Assembly (NCBI GenBank): GCA_030549495.1
Contig: JAUIRK010000997.1
Span: 62,001 to 126,000, forward strand
DNA from: Nectonema munidae
Taxonomy: Eukaryota > Nematomorpha > Nectonematoida > Nectonematidae
Reading direction: 5' to 3'
Length of the DNA: 64,000 nt
Shown here: one piece after another, positions 1 to 10,770 of the stretch
Position numbering within the stretch: position 1 is the stretch's first letter
Layout: the number at the start of each line of letters is the position of its first letter
Program-made: the position numbers and the translations under genes
Notes under the pieces: model-generated
Database searches by the model: none
Seen by the model: the letters and a program-made list of their open reading frames with translations, nothing else
Told to the model about the DNA's origin: nothing

Positions 1-129
1 AATAAATAATAAATAATTTTTCAACTCAGTGAAGATTCATTTGCATTGTTTTTTTTTCTTCAAATTTTTAGCTGCATTTTGAAAACATTGACTTTCTTTT
101 TACTGCAAAACGGACACTTTACTAAAAGA

Positions 130-1429
130 TAAGTCAAGCACAGATGGTTCATCCTATTTGTCTGATACAGAAATTGATTTGGAATGTGTAGAAGATGATC
201 CAGTGAATTCAAAACAAATTTTCCTTACCTTTTGAACAGCCGACTACAAAGTTTACATGAAAATCTGGAAAAGAATGGGTTTCAAAAGCACCTCCAAAAA
301 AGGACACAATTATCAAACATTTTTTTCTTTGAAATGGGGTACAAAAATACATATAGATGATCCTCTTCAATCATCCAGGTTGTTTTTTTAAAGAGAAGAT
401 AATTTCTGAAATTTTATTATCAACTAATAAGCATGCTGAAATAAAAAACAAAGACTGGAAAAGAATAGACCAAGCTGAAATACTTGCCTTTTTACCATTA
501 CTTTATCTTCTTGGTGTATGTAAATGTAACCGTGAAAGTATTCGAAATTTATGGAGTGAAGGACCTTTTGGCAGTCCAATTTTCAAAGCTACAATGTCAA
601 TAAATAGATTTGAATCTATTTTTGCGAACTTAAGATTCTCTCATGAACTCTGCATTGATGAGCAATTGACCCATTCCGTGGCGTTGTTCATTTCGCCAGT
701 ATTTACCATCTAAACATGTCAAGTATGGAATGAAACTGTTTCTTTTGGTTGATTGTAATACTCGCTATATATGCAATGGACTGCCTTACGTTCGAAAAGA
801 GAATGGAGTTCAAACAAAAAAGCCTGTCAACAAAGTAGTATGCAAACTATCTCAAAGGGGCCTGTTGACTCCGTAGATCAATTATGCCATTTTTATAGTG
901 TCCAACGTAGAACAAAAAGATGGCCCTTGGCTTATTTTATGAATCTCTTGAATTTAACAGGTATCAACTCTTTTGTATACTTTATAAGTAAAAACCAAGA
1001 ATGGGATATAAAATGCAGCCATAGAAGAATATTTTTGCAGGAATTAGGCATGATTCTAATAAAACCGTTGATAGAAATGAGAACTATATCTTTGGTTGGA
1101 CTGTCAAGGAATATCCAAGACTCAATTCAAATTTGTGGAATAAACATAAAAAATAATTCTAAAAAACATGTGAAAGTAAATCAAAAAGAAAAAGATGTTA
1201 TATGTGTACCAAAGATCGAAAGTCTTCAAGAGCGTGTAAAAAATGTTCAAATGTGGTTTGTGCACAGCATTCCAAAAAAATGAGCAATTTTCATGTTTCC
1301 CCAAGTGTAAATAAATAATTTTTTTTAGATTTTTATTTTGAAATAAAAAAATTTAATATTCATTTTTAACATTTAATCAGTAATGATGAACAAATTATAG
1401 TGATTAGACATAAAAAAATATATGGGTCT
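130..1429 (+). mobile_element. piggyBac-type DNA transposon, degraded
   Basis: Broken coding remains of a piggyBac transposase (DDE_Tnp_1_7 family). An acidic N-terminal stretch can be read around 130-235. The stretch from 357 to 713 contains the typical helical region, with NLWSEGPFGSPIFKATMS followed by RFESIFANLRF. Around 690-800 the frame changes and the family motif SKHVKYGMKLFLLVDCNTRY appears. The end (about 1190-1300) reads as a small cysteine-rich finger, CYMCTKDRKSSRACKKC, the usual C-terminal zinc-binding region of PGBD-like proteins. At least two frameshifts and some stops separate these blocks, so no functional enzyme is encoded. A TTAA at 1429-1432 lies inside a short inverted repeat (TGGGTCTT/AAGACCCA) and is a candidate right boundary, since piggyBac elements target TTAA; no left end was found. 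Confidence 0.8.
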
Positions 1430-1671
1430 TAAAAGACCCATCTTATGTAATAAAGAAAATCAAATATTTCATGCATTTGAGGGTTAAGGTAGTTAAAGTC
1501 TGGCATAGGGGCTAACTATATAAAAATTATATAGATTTCAAAAGGAAAATGTATCCAAGTTGCAAAAAAGAAAATGGATGTAATTTTTTTATCATAAATT
1601 GAGGTGATATTAGAGAAAATAAAAAGGAAATGTCAATTGAAACTTTTCAGTAAAGATGAAGAATATTATAC

Positions 1672-1893
1672 TTTAGGAGAAGGAATCTTATTCAGCTCGG
1701 CGATAGAATGACAGAGATTGACGTGTTTAAATGTGAAGGGATTGTGTCTTTTGTCCTCGAAGGATTTCATCATCTTATCGCTCATCCACTCTACTTGTGA
1801 CTTTGCAAATTCGATCACATTGTAGCTTACATTGTTAAGTAGGACTAGAGAGTAGGAGGAGAATCCTGAATCTTTGTTTCGCCATAGCTGATC
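1672..1893 (-). CDS. CPSF2: CPSF2 (CPSF100) exon, residues DQLW...PSPK
   Basis: Read on the minus strand from 1893, this 222-base exon gives 74 codons starting [20 protein letters not shown], continuing [20 protein letters not shown] and ending in [10 protein letters not shown]. It corresponds to the human CPSF2 stretch DQIWRTKDAG through VPSPK, the beta-CASP part of the protein. The acceptor is TTTAG at 1895-1894 and the donor is GTATAA beginning at 1671. Phase is 0 at both ends, matching the exon that ends at 12978 (LELLHLL). CPSF2 is a nuclear scaffold subunit of the cleavage and polyadenylation complex that partners CPSF73. Its first 95 bases of exon plus acceptor are tandemly duplicated immediately upstream (1916-2010). 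The following exon (expected to begin near VVLAS) was not found and probably lies beyond the left edge. Confidence 0.92.
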
Positions 1894-2010
1894 CTAAATC
1901 ACGATAAATCAAACTTGTAGCTTACATTGTTAAGTAGGACTAGAGAGTAGGAGGAGAATCCTGAATCTTTGTTTCGCCATAGCTGATCCTAAATCACGAT
2001 AAATCAAACT
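1821..2010. repeat. 95-bp tandem duplication spanning a CPSF2 splice acceptor
   Basis: The stretch 1821-1915 is repeated immediately as 1916-2010 with essentially no differences. On the minus strand each copy holds the intron end, the TTTAG acceptor and the first 21 codons of the CPSF2 exon plus a few bases. In the upstream copy the equivalent exon start is 1988. Its partial exon (1988-1926) is followed by GTAAGC, which could act as a donor in phase 0; read through without splicing, it runs into intron sequence and a stop. Confidence 0.9.
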
Positions 2011-2433
2011 TGTCAAAAATCTGTCCAAGCTAAGGTGAAGAGAAAAACAGTAGGGACGTGCTTGTAAATCAGGTCCTGGAGGGAGTGGGGCAAAAGATGA
2101 CAAAAGGGCACCGTTTTTCACTACAGGCTTTATTGAGCCTACTTGTATTGAGTGTGTGTTTTGGGATCGATTTTATGAAGATACTCGGAAAGTAAAGGTG
2201 ATCTGCTCTAAGTTGAGCATGTGTCTGTCTAGTTTTAATGGGTAGTTTTTGTTCGGTTGGATCATTTTTTGGAGGACAATTTTTTTTTTGCTTTAAGGGT
2301 AGAGAGATGGTTCGTTACTGTTTGTGTATGAATTACAATTTCTAGTTATAATTTACTCTAATTGAAAAATGCTAAAAATCTGTTTTAACATGTGTTGTAG
2401 AGAATGAGACATTGCTTTCAAATATTGTATTTT
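2011..2433. other. intron sequence, nothing recognised
   Basis: No coding similarity, inverted repeat or tandem structure was recognised here. The region is T-rich on the plus strand and lies inside a CPSF2 intron. Confidence 0.5.
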
Positions 2434-2830
2434 TCATTTGTTTTTGGCGTGGTAAAAGTCGTTGAGTGGGTGTAGTTTATTCACAACCTTTGCTCTTAAG
2501 TTTGATGCGTGTAAGTTAATGTGTTCTTTGATAGGTAGTATAAAAGTTTCTGTGTGCAGATGTTGTGTGTTGGTATCTAAATTGTTGCCTGTTGCTAGAT
2601 GCACTGCTGTTTTGTAATGTTTTTTTAATTTTGACATGTTAGAACAAGATATTACTGGACCCCAATTGTAGATCCGTATTCAAATTGATTTATTTGCTTT
2701 TTCTTGTGTGTTTTGTGTTTGTTTGTTGTATGTAAGCTTAGGGTCAAAGTGATGGCAATAATTTTCGGCTTTTTACTTGTGTATATTAGATTGTTATCTA
2801 TTGTAAAATAGGGTAAAATTTACATTTAAA
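2434..2830 (-). mobile_element. LINE reverse-transcriptase C-terminal fragment
   Basis: Minus-strand remnant of the end of a non-LTR retrotransposon ORF2 (jockey/CR1-type). Around 2830-2740 it reads DNNLIYTSKKPKIIAITL, which matches the family's segment after the palm domain. Around 2690 a fragment resembles the EYG...WGPV thumb motif. From 2637 the reading gives KTAVHLATGNNLDTNTQHLH, then LPIKEHINLHASNLR, the well-conserved tail of such proteins. At least two frame changes separate these parts, and nothing of the endonuclease or catalytic palm is present. It is a dead, 5'-truncated piece inside a CPSF2 intron. Confidence 0.75.
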
Positions 2831-2959
2831 ATTTTGCACAGCAAAAACTGCTATGCAAAATTTATATTTTGTAGCCGTTGCTATTTTTGTGTAGCAGTTT
2901 TTCGCAACTTTGTATAGCAAAAATAAAGAAAAGCACAAAATGATCTAACCTTTTAATAT

Positions 2960-4078
2960 TTATTTTGCATGCACATTAGAAGATTTTTTAAAGTCTACAC
3001 ACAAGGTTTTCAGTAAGTTGCTGCTCTTTTCTCCTCTGCTTTGCGCTTTTCTCCATACGGTTGCACTTGAGGACGACGACTTTTTTGTTGAAAAAAACAT
3101 TTTACTGCAGGTGCAGTTGGTGAGTTCTGTGCCTTCCAGGGATATGCGAAGCAAGTGGTCAAGGGTTACTTTGCTAAGGCCGTTGAGATGGTCATCGTTT
3201 ACTCTTCCCATGGTGGAAAAGGCTCTCTCCACTTTACCGTTGGATACTGGTATCAAACATATCATTTGAATGATATGGGCTAGATTGGGGTAATTGTATC
3301 TGTATGTGGAGAGAAAGGATTTCCAAAGATTCTGTCTGTTGAGATGTGACAACATTCTGCTGCGAAAAGCTTTAAATTCATCCCATTCTAAGACCACACA
3401 GTCAATATCTACACATTTTTTCTCAAGCAACAATTTGAAGTGTTTAAGCAAAACAAAAAATTCATTATGACCAAATAATTTGAGTTCATCACTGCTAGTA
3501 GGCCAACTGCATGTATCCAATATTGTCAGTGACCCAAGAACAGGGTTTATCTTTAGGTCATCAAATCTTCTATGAACACAATCTGAGATGGACTCCAAAA
3601 TGACCTTTCTGTCCTCTAGAATGTTGTCAGCAGAAAGGCCAATGGATGTTAGGATAACTTCTTTAAAGGCTGGCGGAGATTTCTCATTGAGACTGGTGAC
3701 AATATGTTGAATGGCAGGTGGGAGTGGAGTAGTATCTGAATTCAGTTTATTGTAAAAAGTGTCAAGTAAACTTGGGCTTGCAGAAGATCCACACTGTCTT
3801 TTTGAAGATAGAGAGACAGATTGGACAAAGGTATGAGCAAATCTTTGAAAAAAAAGAAGATAGAGAACAAACGTGGTACTTTTCAACTTGCGAAGAAGGT
3901 CCTTCAGTTTAGCCTAATGAGCTTTTGGAATTGAAGAATCTTCAGCACAATTTTCCAAGTGAGCAAAGATGACTAAATACCCTTGGATGAGACTTTCACA
4001 AGCACGTCTCTTGTGTTGCAACCATCTGGTTCCATTTGCCCTTTGTGGCATAATAATTATTAGTTTCGGACTTCTATG
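2960..4078 (-). mobile_element. hAT transposase remnant (ZNF862/KIAA1586-like)
   Basis: The frame from 3886 to 2960 (308 residues) ends in a hAT dimerisation domain: YPNLAHIIQMICLIPVSNGK is followed by VERAFSTMGRVNDDHLNGLS. A second block at 4060-3914 reads PQRANGTRWLQHKRRACESL, the conserved GTRW region of ZNF862-like hAT transposases. The blocks are separated by a break near 3890-3914. A 614-bp non-autonomous hAT element is inserted at 4087, and everything N-terminal to GTRW is missing on the far side. The remnant is therefore incomplete and not functional. No terminal repeats of its own were found. Confidence 0.8.
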
Positions 4079-4086
4079 GTATAGAC

Positions 4087-4700
4087 CAGGGTTTTTCAAC
4101 GTGGGCCATATGGCCCCTGAGGGGCCACAAGAAATTTTAAGGGGGCCACAGAAAAGTATATGATTTAAATACAATACATCAGATCGTAGAAAAGTCACAA
4201 AACAAGTTATAAGTTCGTATTGATATAGATGGATGATTAAATTAAAAAGGTAAGTTGACGAAAAGACTCATTTTTATTTATAAAAATGCTCCAAAGCTTG
4301 GTCGATTTTTCTATATTATATACATATGATGCAAAAACAATTTTAGGAACTATATCTTGAAACTTTATATGAAAATTCTAATTTCATGAACTTTTTTATA
4401 GTTTTGTTTCCACATCTACTAGGCTTAGACCGATAATATGAAGTAAAAAAGACTCACTTGGAAAGCAACTCTAATTCTAAACTATTATGAAAAAAAGTTA
4501 TGATTAGAAGCACTATAATTTCTGAAGGAATTTTACAGTTTTTTGCTCTGATGTTATGTTGTTTGAATGAATAACTTCATGAAAAAGTTCCGAATTTTCG
4601 TTTTTGACCTCTAAAAAAATATATGAAAAACTTTATGGGGTCATACAATAACATTTGAGAAAAAAGGGGGCAATGATAGAAAACAGGTTGAGAACCCTTG
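4087..4700. mobile_element. 614-bp non-autonomous hAT element
   Basis: Begins CAGGGTTTTTCAACGTGGGC and ends in GGTTGAGAACCCTTG, whose reverse complement CAAGGGTTCTCAACC matches the start. It is flanked by the perfect 8-bp duplication GTATAGAC (4079-4086 and 4701-4708), the length expected of hAT insertions. There is no coding potential. It interrupts the older ZNF862-like hAT remnant on its left. Confidence 0.85.
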
Positions 4701-4708
4701 GTATAGAC

Positions 4709-5696
4709 CAGGGGTGGGGAACCTGCGGCCTTAAGGCCGCATGCGGCCTTCGGGGCCATCAAGTGCGGCCTTTGATATAAATATTATTTTAATAAAAACC
4801 TTGAATAGATTTTAAGTCTGAAATCATTATACACCTGAAACGTATAATATACACCGCACACATAGACGAAAGGAATATTAATTGTGTTCAGTGATGTCAC
4901 TCCCAGAAATTGAAAGCATTTTTCTCTGAACCCAATGAATTTAAACTTAACCGGTTTTCTCCCAATGTATTCATATGAGGACACAAAATAGATTGTCTTT
5001 AATTTATGATAATTTTTTGTAACAGTGACAATGAATTTAAAAGAAGAAAATAGGATCTTTAATGAAGAATGGGACTGCAATATTTTTTAGTGAATAGGGG
5101 TGGCAAAATGTCTTGCTTGCTGTGTGATACCATAATTGTAACGGTTAAGAAATTCAATGCACAGCAACATTACGCTCTTCATAGAGACAATAAATATGCC
5201 AAATTAGAGGTTGAGTCTCGAAAGCTAGCACTGAAGAAACTGAAAGATGGAAAGCAAAAGCAAAGACAATAGTTCCATTCTGTGTTACATCAAGGGAATG
5301 CTGCGACAGAAGCCAGCTATAAAGTTGCATATTTGCTTGGAAAAAAGGGTAAACCATTCACCGATGAAGAACTCATGAAGGAATGTATTTTAGAAGTGGT
5401 AAGATGTGTAGATCCAAATAAAGTTAACAAATATAAAGAGGTGCCTCTTAAAAGAGGGACTAATACAGATCATTGGCTTGTAATGTAACAGAGAAACTCA
5501 AAAATGAATCCAGAAGGAAAATGTGTATTACTCAGTAGCCTTGGATGAATCGACAGATTCCACAGATTCAGCACAAGTATTGTGAATGAAGGATTTATTG
5601 CGCATCTTAAAAGAGAAACCAAAGATCCAAATAAACTGTTTTCTTTTCATTGTATTTTACATCAACAAAATCTATGTGCAGTTTTCTGTGTGTAGG
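4709..5696 (+). mobile_element. hAT element, GTF2IRD2/ZBED-like, 3' part lost
   Basis: Starts directly after a GTATAGAC copy with a typical hAT end, CAGGGGTGGGGAACCTGCGG. The coding part from 5069 begins with a BED-like finger (CLLC ... HYALH) inside KMSCLLCDTIIVTVKKF. One in-frame stop at 5270-5272 separates it from SYKVAYLLGKKGKPFTDEEL (5300-5490). A further shifted block gives ALDESTDSTDSAQ (5535-5575), then HCILHQQNLCAVFC (about 5645-5690); both are signature motifs of this hAT lineage. Beyond about 5697 the coding sequence is replaced by a tandem repeat, so the catalytic C-terminal half and the right terminal repeat are missing. There are at least three breaks. Confidence 0.82.
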
Positions 5697-6830
5697 AGTT
5701 TTCATTTCTGGACTCATTTTTTACATTTAGGATTTAAAAATACCCATAAGTATTATCAAATTTGCGATTTACTTCTGAAAATTGTCTCCAAAAACATTCC
5801 TTCACATTTTACATAAAATATGTGTTATACTAAATCGGCCATGCTGGTTTCATTTCTGGACTAATTTTTTACGTTTAGGATCTGGAAATATCTATAAGTG
5901 TTAATCAAATTTGCGGTTTACTTCTAAAAATTATCTCCAAAAACATTCATTCAAATTTTACAATGAAATATATGTGTTATACTAAATCGGCCATACTGGT
6001 TTCATTTCTGGACTCATTTTTTACTTTTAGGAGGTGAAAATACTTATAAGTGTTAATCAAATTTGCGGTTTACTTTTAAAAATTGTCTCCAAAAACATTC
6101 ATTCAAATTTTACAATGAAATATATGTTTTATACCAAATCAACCATGCTGTTTTCATTTCTGAACACATTTTTCAAATTTAGAGGTTTTAAAATATCATT
6201 CAAAATTTGCGGTTTACTTCTAAAAGTTATCTCCAAAAATATTCTCTCAATTTAACATGAAATATTTGTTTTTATACCAAATCGATAATGCTGTTTTCAT
6301 TTTTGAACTCATTTTTTACATGAGGTTTTACTGCAAGTGTCAATCAAATTTGCGGCTTATGTCTGAAAACTATATCCCAATTCTCTCTAATTTTACATGA
6401 AATATATGTTTTTAAACCAATTCGACCATGATAATTTTTATTTCTGAAATAATTTTTTGCAATTAGAGGTTTTAAATGTCTGAAAGTGTCAATCAAATTT
6501 TCGATTTACGTCTAATGTCTACAGAAATATTTTTGAAATTTAAATAAAATATATGTTTTTATGCCAAATGGAAGATGCTGGTTTCATTTTTGGACTCAGG
6601 TTTGGCATTTATAGTTTTAAAATATCTGGAAGCTTGAATCAGATTTGCGGTTTACTTCTAGATACTGTCTTCAAAAATATTTTCAAAAAAATAAAATATG
6701 TTTTATACCAAATCGACTATGCTTATTTTATTTCTGTGCTGGATTTTGGATAATACGGTTAAAAATATCTCGAAGTGGCAATTGAATTAGTAATGTATGC
6801 CTGAAAATCAGTTCTGTAAAAAATTTTCAA
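5697..6830. repeat. tandem array, unit about 145 bp, about 8 copies
   Basis: A motif like TTTCATTTCTGGACTCATTT recurs near 5700, 5845, 5999, 6151, 6293, 6435, 6576 and 6722, spacing about 141-154 bp. Each unit also carries a CAAATTTGCGGTTTACTTCT segment. Divergence grows to the right, suggesting older units at that end. The short reading frames within it show no protein similarity. Confidence 0.85.
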
Positions 6831-6864
6831 AAAATAGCTGCATATTAGGTATATAGTAAAAATA

Positions 6865-7086
6865 TATTTTTTTTTTGTATATTTTGGATTATAATACTTT
6901 CTACAATCATCTTGAGTAAGAAATATTTATTAAAAAAATAAAACGTATTATAAAATCTTTTGAAAATTTGTATGAGAGAAGGAACCAAGTTGAAAACTAA
7001 TTGAAAAGAGAACATGTGATCAAAACAAATAATTAAAAAAATATATATATCTTGAATAAATGGAAGATCTACAATGTTCTAATGAA
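6865..7086. repeat. 220-bp dispersed repeat, copy 1
   Basis: Nearly identical to 8383-8598 in the same orientation. Shared stretches include TTTCTACAATCATCTTGAGT and ATGGAAGATCTACAATGTTC. No coding potential and no clear terminal inverted repeats. Confidence 0.8.
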
Positions 7087-7129
7087 CTAGGAAGTGGTTT
7101 AATTATATAATATTAGATGCTTCAGAAAA

Positions 7130-7845
7130 GATTTTGACTGTGAAAAAGAAGTTCCTCTTTTACAAATGAAAAATATTTAAATCTATAGCTTATCATCTAG
7201 GATTACAGTTAACATTTAGCTAAGATGGGTAGGAAATCTGAAAATTTAGAATAAGTCAGATATATCAAAAATGGCACAGATGCCAATATGTGAGAATTTA
7301 GTCACTATCAAGATATTTTTAATTTAAATTGAAGTTGTCCATCTTTTTCCTTTTGTGTCAAAGGGATAATTTTTTAGATGAAGAACGTTGACAACTTTTT
7401 GTAATTAAACAATCAACATCACGAATGATTCATCAGAAAAAAACCTTTGAAATGAGATTGGTTGACAAATATTCAGGCCTGATAATAAAATACATGATAC
7501 TGATAAAAAAAAGTCTAAGATCATCAAGAAGATTCTTTAATCAAAATGCTTTGAGAGAGGAAAAAAGTAATTTTATCCTTATAAAAAAAATTTCGAATAC
7601 ACATTGAAGAATATAAATTTCTAATGAAAAAAGAGCTACCAAGAAAGGATCATCATAGAATGAATACCAAAATTACATACTGTAAATTATAATATGACGT
7701 AGAGACTACGAGCCGATAACGAATTTGTAGCCAAAAAGATGGAGGTCCTATCGAGTTACATAAGTTACTGTAGAATGAAATATTTTGAGTGAATTAAACA
7801 CCTAAAGTTGGTTTATTAAATAAATTAAGAAAATAATTATCAGAG
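7130..7845. repeat. 700-bp dispersed repeat, copy 1
   Basis: Closely similar to 37440-38137 in the same orientation, for example CAAAAATGGCACAGATGCCA and CGAGCCGATAACGAATTTGT in both. No reading frame longer than about 60 codons and no recognisable protein. It may be a non-autonomous element; ends were not resolved. Confidence 0.8.
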
Positions 7846-7904
7846 AAATATTGCAAGTAGAAGTTATTTTTATGTTTATATATTTGACATTGATTTACAG
7901 GTTT

Positions 7905-9260
7905 AATCGATTTTTTGACACGTTTTATTGATTTCATAAAAAATGAACATCACCATTAAATTCTGCATACTTGAAATGTATAAAAAAACTTTAAAAGAAT
8001 CAAAATTTTAATTTTGACATGGGCTGTAATATTTAAATTATTTTGTCAGGTTTGACTAATTTTTTATTAAAAAAAAAAAGGAATATAACCAGTAAACACA
8101 GCTTACTTTAAAATGGGTTTATGGGTGTAAAATGTCATACACGGTAAACTTCATCACCTCCCTATACTTTCTATTAAACGTAATTCTCTCATTCAAAAAA
8201 CCGTGCCTGATCCTTTCTTTTTGGGATAAATCAATTTTTTGACAGTTTTGATTGATTTTTATATAAAAAATGAATATCACCACTGAATTACGCATGCTTA
8301 AAAATGGGTATATATGTGTAAAAAACTTTATATTATTACTTAGATAAAAAGTTTCTTTTTAAGATGAGCTGTCATATATTTTTTTTTGTATATTTTTGAT
8401 TATAATACTTTCTACAATCATCTTGAGTAAGAAATATTTATTAAAAAAAATAAAACGTATTATAAAATCTTTTGAAAATTTGTATGAGAGAAGGAACCAA
8501 GTTGAAAACTAATTGAAAAGAGAACATGTGATCAAAACAAATAATTAAAAAAAATATATATCTTGAATAAATGGAAGATCTACAATGTTCTAATGAATAT
8601 ATTAGTCAATGCTTTGATAACTTTAATTGATTTTTATAAAATAAAAAAATGAATATCACCGCTGAATTCAGCATGCTTGAAAATGGGTGTATATGTGTAA
8701 AAAACATTATATAATTATTTAGATAAAAAGTTTCTTTTTTGAGATGAGCTGTCATATGTAAATCACTTTTTGGACAGATTTGAATGATTTTCATAAAAAA
8801 TGAATATCACCACTGAATTCAGCATATTTAAAAATGGGTATACAATTACATGTGAAAAAAACTTTATATACTTATTTAGATAAAAAGTTCCTTTTTGAGA
8901 TGAGCTGTCACATTTAGATCAATTTTTTGACAGGTTTGATTGATTATCATAAAAAATGAATATCACCACTGAATTCAGCATATTTGAAAATGGGTATACA
9001 TGTGTAAAAAACTTTATACTTATTTAGATAAAAAGTTCCTTTTTGAGATGAGCTGTTACATTTAGATCAATTTTTTGACAGGTTTGATTGATTTTCATAA
9101 AAAAATGAATAACACCACTGAATTCAGCCTATTTGAAAATGGGTATACATGTGTAAAAAACTTTATACTTATTTAGATAAAAAGTTCCTTTTTGAGATGA
9201 GCTGTCACATTTAGATCAATTTTTTGACAGGTTTGATTGATTTTCATAAAAAAAAAATGA
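7905..9260. repeat. second tandem array, unit about 145-150 bp
   Basis: Units carry TTTTTGACAGGTTTGATTGA, then AATGAATATCACCACTGAAT, then AAAAGTTCCTTTTTGAGATG. Starts can be seen near 7913, 8053 (diverged), 8237, 8612, 8770, 8929, 9070 and 9219. The last four units are most alike. A 215-bp dispersed repeat interrupts a unit at 8383-8598. No coding content. Confidence 0.85.
8383..8598. repeat. 220-bp dispersed repeat, copy 2 (inserted in array)
   Basis: Second copy of the repeat at 6865-7086. The flanking 145-bp array unit stops at its left edge and resumes at its right edge, so this copy was inserted into the array, or copied there with part of it. Confidence 0.75.
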
Positions 9261-9338
9261 ACATCTCCTCATGTTTCGCCAATGAAAGGATCAAGAAACT
9301 ATACAAAATGAGGCTAACGTTTTTTGTTTTTAATTGTG

Positions 9339-10351
9339 CCGGATATTTCGCCGGATAGCGACAATTATTTGATATTCGGCATGAACGCCGGATAATTTTT
9401 ATAACCGGTAGGATAAACCGGATAGTTACAAACAAATTATCATTAAATGTTTACTTTTAAAAAAGCACAAAACTAATAAGAGTAAGTTTTTAATGACAAA
9501 AGGTTTTCAATTTGAGTTTATTTCAAAGAATTAACTAACAAATAAGACATGTCAAAAAAATTTCTTGCCATTGTGATGAACGAATAAAAGCATTTCTCCT
9601 TTTTCAGCCAAAAGTTTGATTCTTTTTTCTTCAAAAATGTTTCCATATTCGGAAAAGAGTCTCTCTGAGTTTATGGAGCAGGTGTGCATAAGTGTTTGGC
9701 TGTTAGATGCTTTAGCAAAGGAAATTTTTCTTCCTGCCTCCAATATTGCAAGGGACATTTTTTGCTTCCAACTCTCTATGGCTGCCTCACCTTCAATATC
9801 ATTTTTTCGACACATTTTTTATTGTGCTTGAATTTCCATTGGTTTCAGCAATTTCTTGGAAGCAAGCCATTAAATCATCTTTGCTTTCATCCTTAAGTAA
9901 CATTATGCTTGGAGAGTCAGGGCGAGCAGCTTCACCTAGAGTTTCCGTCTCCATATTTTTACTAGCAACGTTGTGATTTGAAAGTAGCTTTTTGGAAACT
10001 AATGTTTTCCAAAATGTCTTGTCTTTAAAAAATTGGGCTTTAAATCGTGAATGAAGTATTGTTGGCAGAACATATATCGGGTTCGTCATGATGTTGAGAC
10101 CTGAATCTGAATCATTGAAAAATCTACTACGAAGAGAAGTCAAGAGTCTATGTTTAGTTTCTTTGATGCCTTCTTTATCAGTGGTCTTTTCAAAGTATCT
10201 TTCAAGAGTGCTTACATCGGGAATTACAGTTGAAAGAAGACATGACTCCGCAGTTACCAATATCCGGCATATTATCCGGTCGGATATTTAGATCTACTAT
10301 ATTTATCCGGTATCCGGCCGGATTGTAAATTGAGCTCTCCGGTGCACCTCT
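9339..10351 (-). mobile_element. hAT element, internally deleted, CCGGAT-rich ends
   Basis: A minus-strand hAT remnant. The frame 10260-9799 reads a family-type segment beginning with the LLSTVIPDVSTLERYF region. The frame 9815-9552 ends in a hAT dimerisation motif, SINSERLFSEYGNIFEEKRI. The N-terminal finger and catalytic part are absent and a frame change lies where the two blocks overlap (about 9800-9815), so the copy is dead. Both flanks carry clustered CCGGATA/TATCCGG motifs (9341-9430 and 10258-10325), and the right edge reads CCGGTGCACCTCTAC, resembling a hAT terminal repeat. The left terminus proper was not found. Confidence 0.78.
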
Positions 10352-10384
10352 ACTTTTAGACTAAATTCACTCATAAAACTATAT

Positions 10385-10768
10385 AACCTTCAGTTATTTG
10401 TTTTCTCTATGAATCAAATATTCTTTCATCAATTTCTGTAATGTGCCTGGTAGACTACTTCATTTTTCAAATGAAAAGCCTATTCCAACTCCTAACAATT
10501 TTTGATTTTTTTAAACTAGTCTATATTCTGCAAATTTAATTAAAATATTTTCGCTGGAAGTATAGTATTTAAATTCACCAATTTTGTAAAAAAAATATAA
10601 AGTAGTCTTATAAATTTATGACTTTAGGTATGCGCTGAATACACTCTATTTTAAAGGATTGCTTGAATATTTGGTCTCCCGTGGTATTTCCAGACCACTA
10701 ATTTTTAAAATTGCAAAAAAAAAATTCACCCCCCCTCCACCCAATAATTTTTAGGATGTGCGCCCCTG
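10385..10768. repeat. dispersed repeat with CAGGGGCGCACATCC-type end
   Basis: About 350 bp is repeated at 11445-11812, partly at 18155-18300, and inverted at 45430-45555; shared stretches include TTGCTTGAATATTTGGTCTC. It closes with GGATGTGCGCCCCTG (10754-10768). The same 15 bases occur at 22981-22995 and 33718-33732, and inverted at 54960-54974, which marks a terminal repeat of a non-autonomous family. Confidence 0.7.
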
Positions 10769-10770
10769 AC

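Noticed and set aside
1930-2121. 63-codon minus-strand frame over the CPSF2 duplication
   Set aside because: It runs in a different frame from the conserved CPSF2 residues and spans intron sequence.
6865-8598. Pair of 220-bp direct repeats as terminal repeats of an LTR-type element
   Set aside because: The 1.3 kb between them has no coding or priming signal, and one copy interrupts a tandem array unit. A dispersed repeat is simpler.
10023-10300. Plus-strand frames over the hAT copies at 9.6-10.3 and 19.3-20.4 kb
   Set aside because: They are opposite-strand shadows of recognisable minus-strand hAT transposase sequence.
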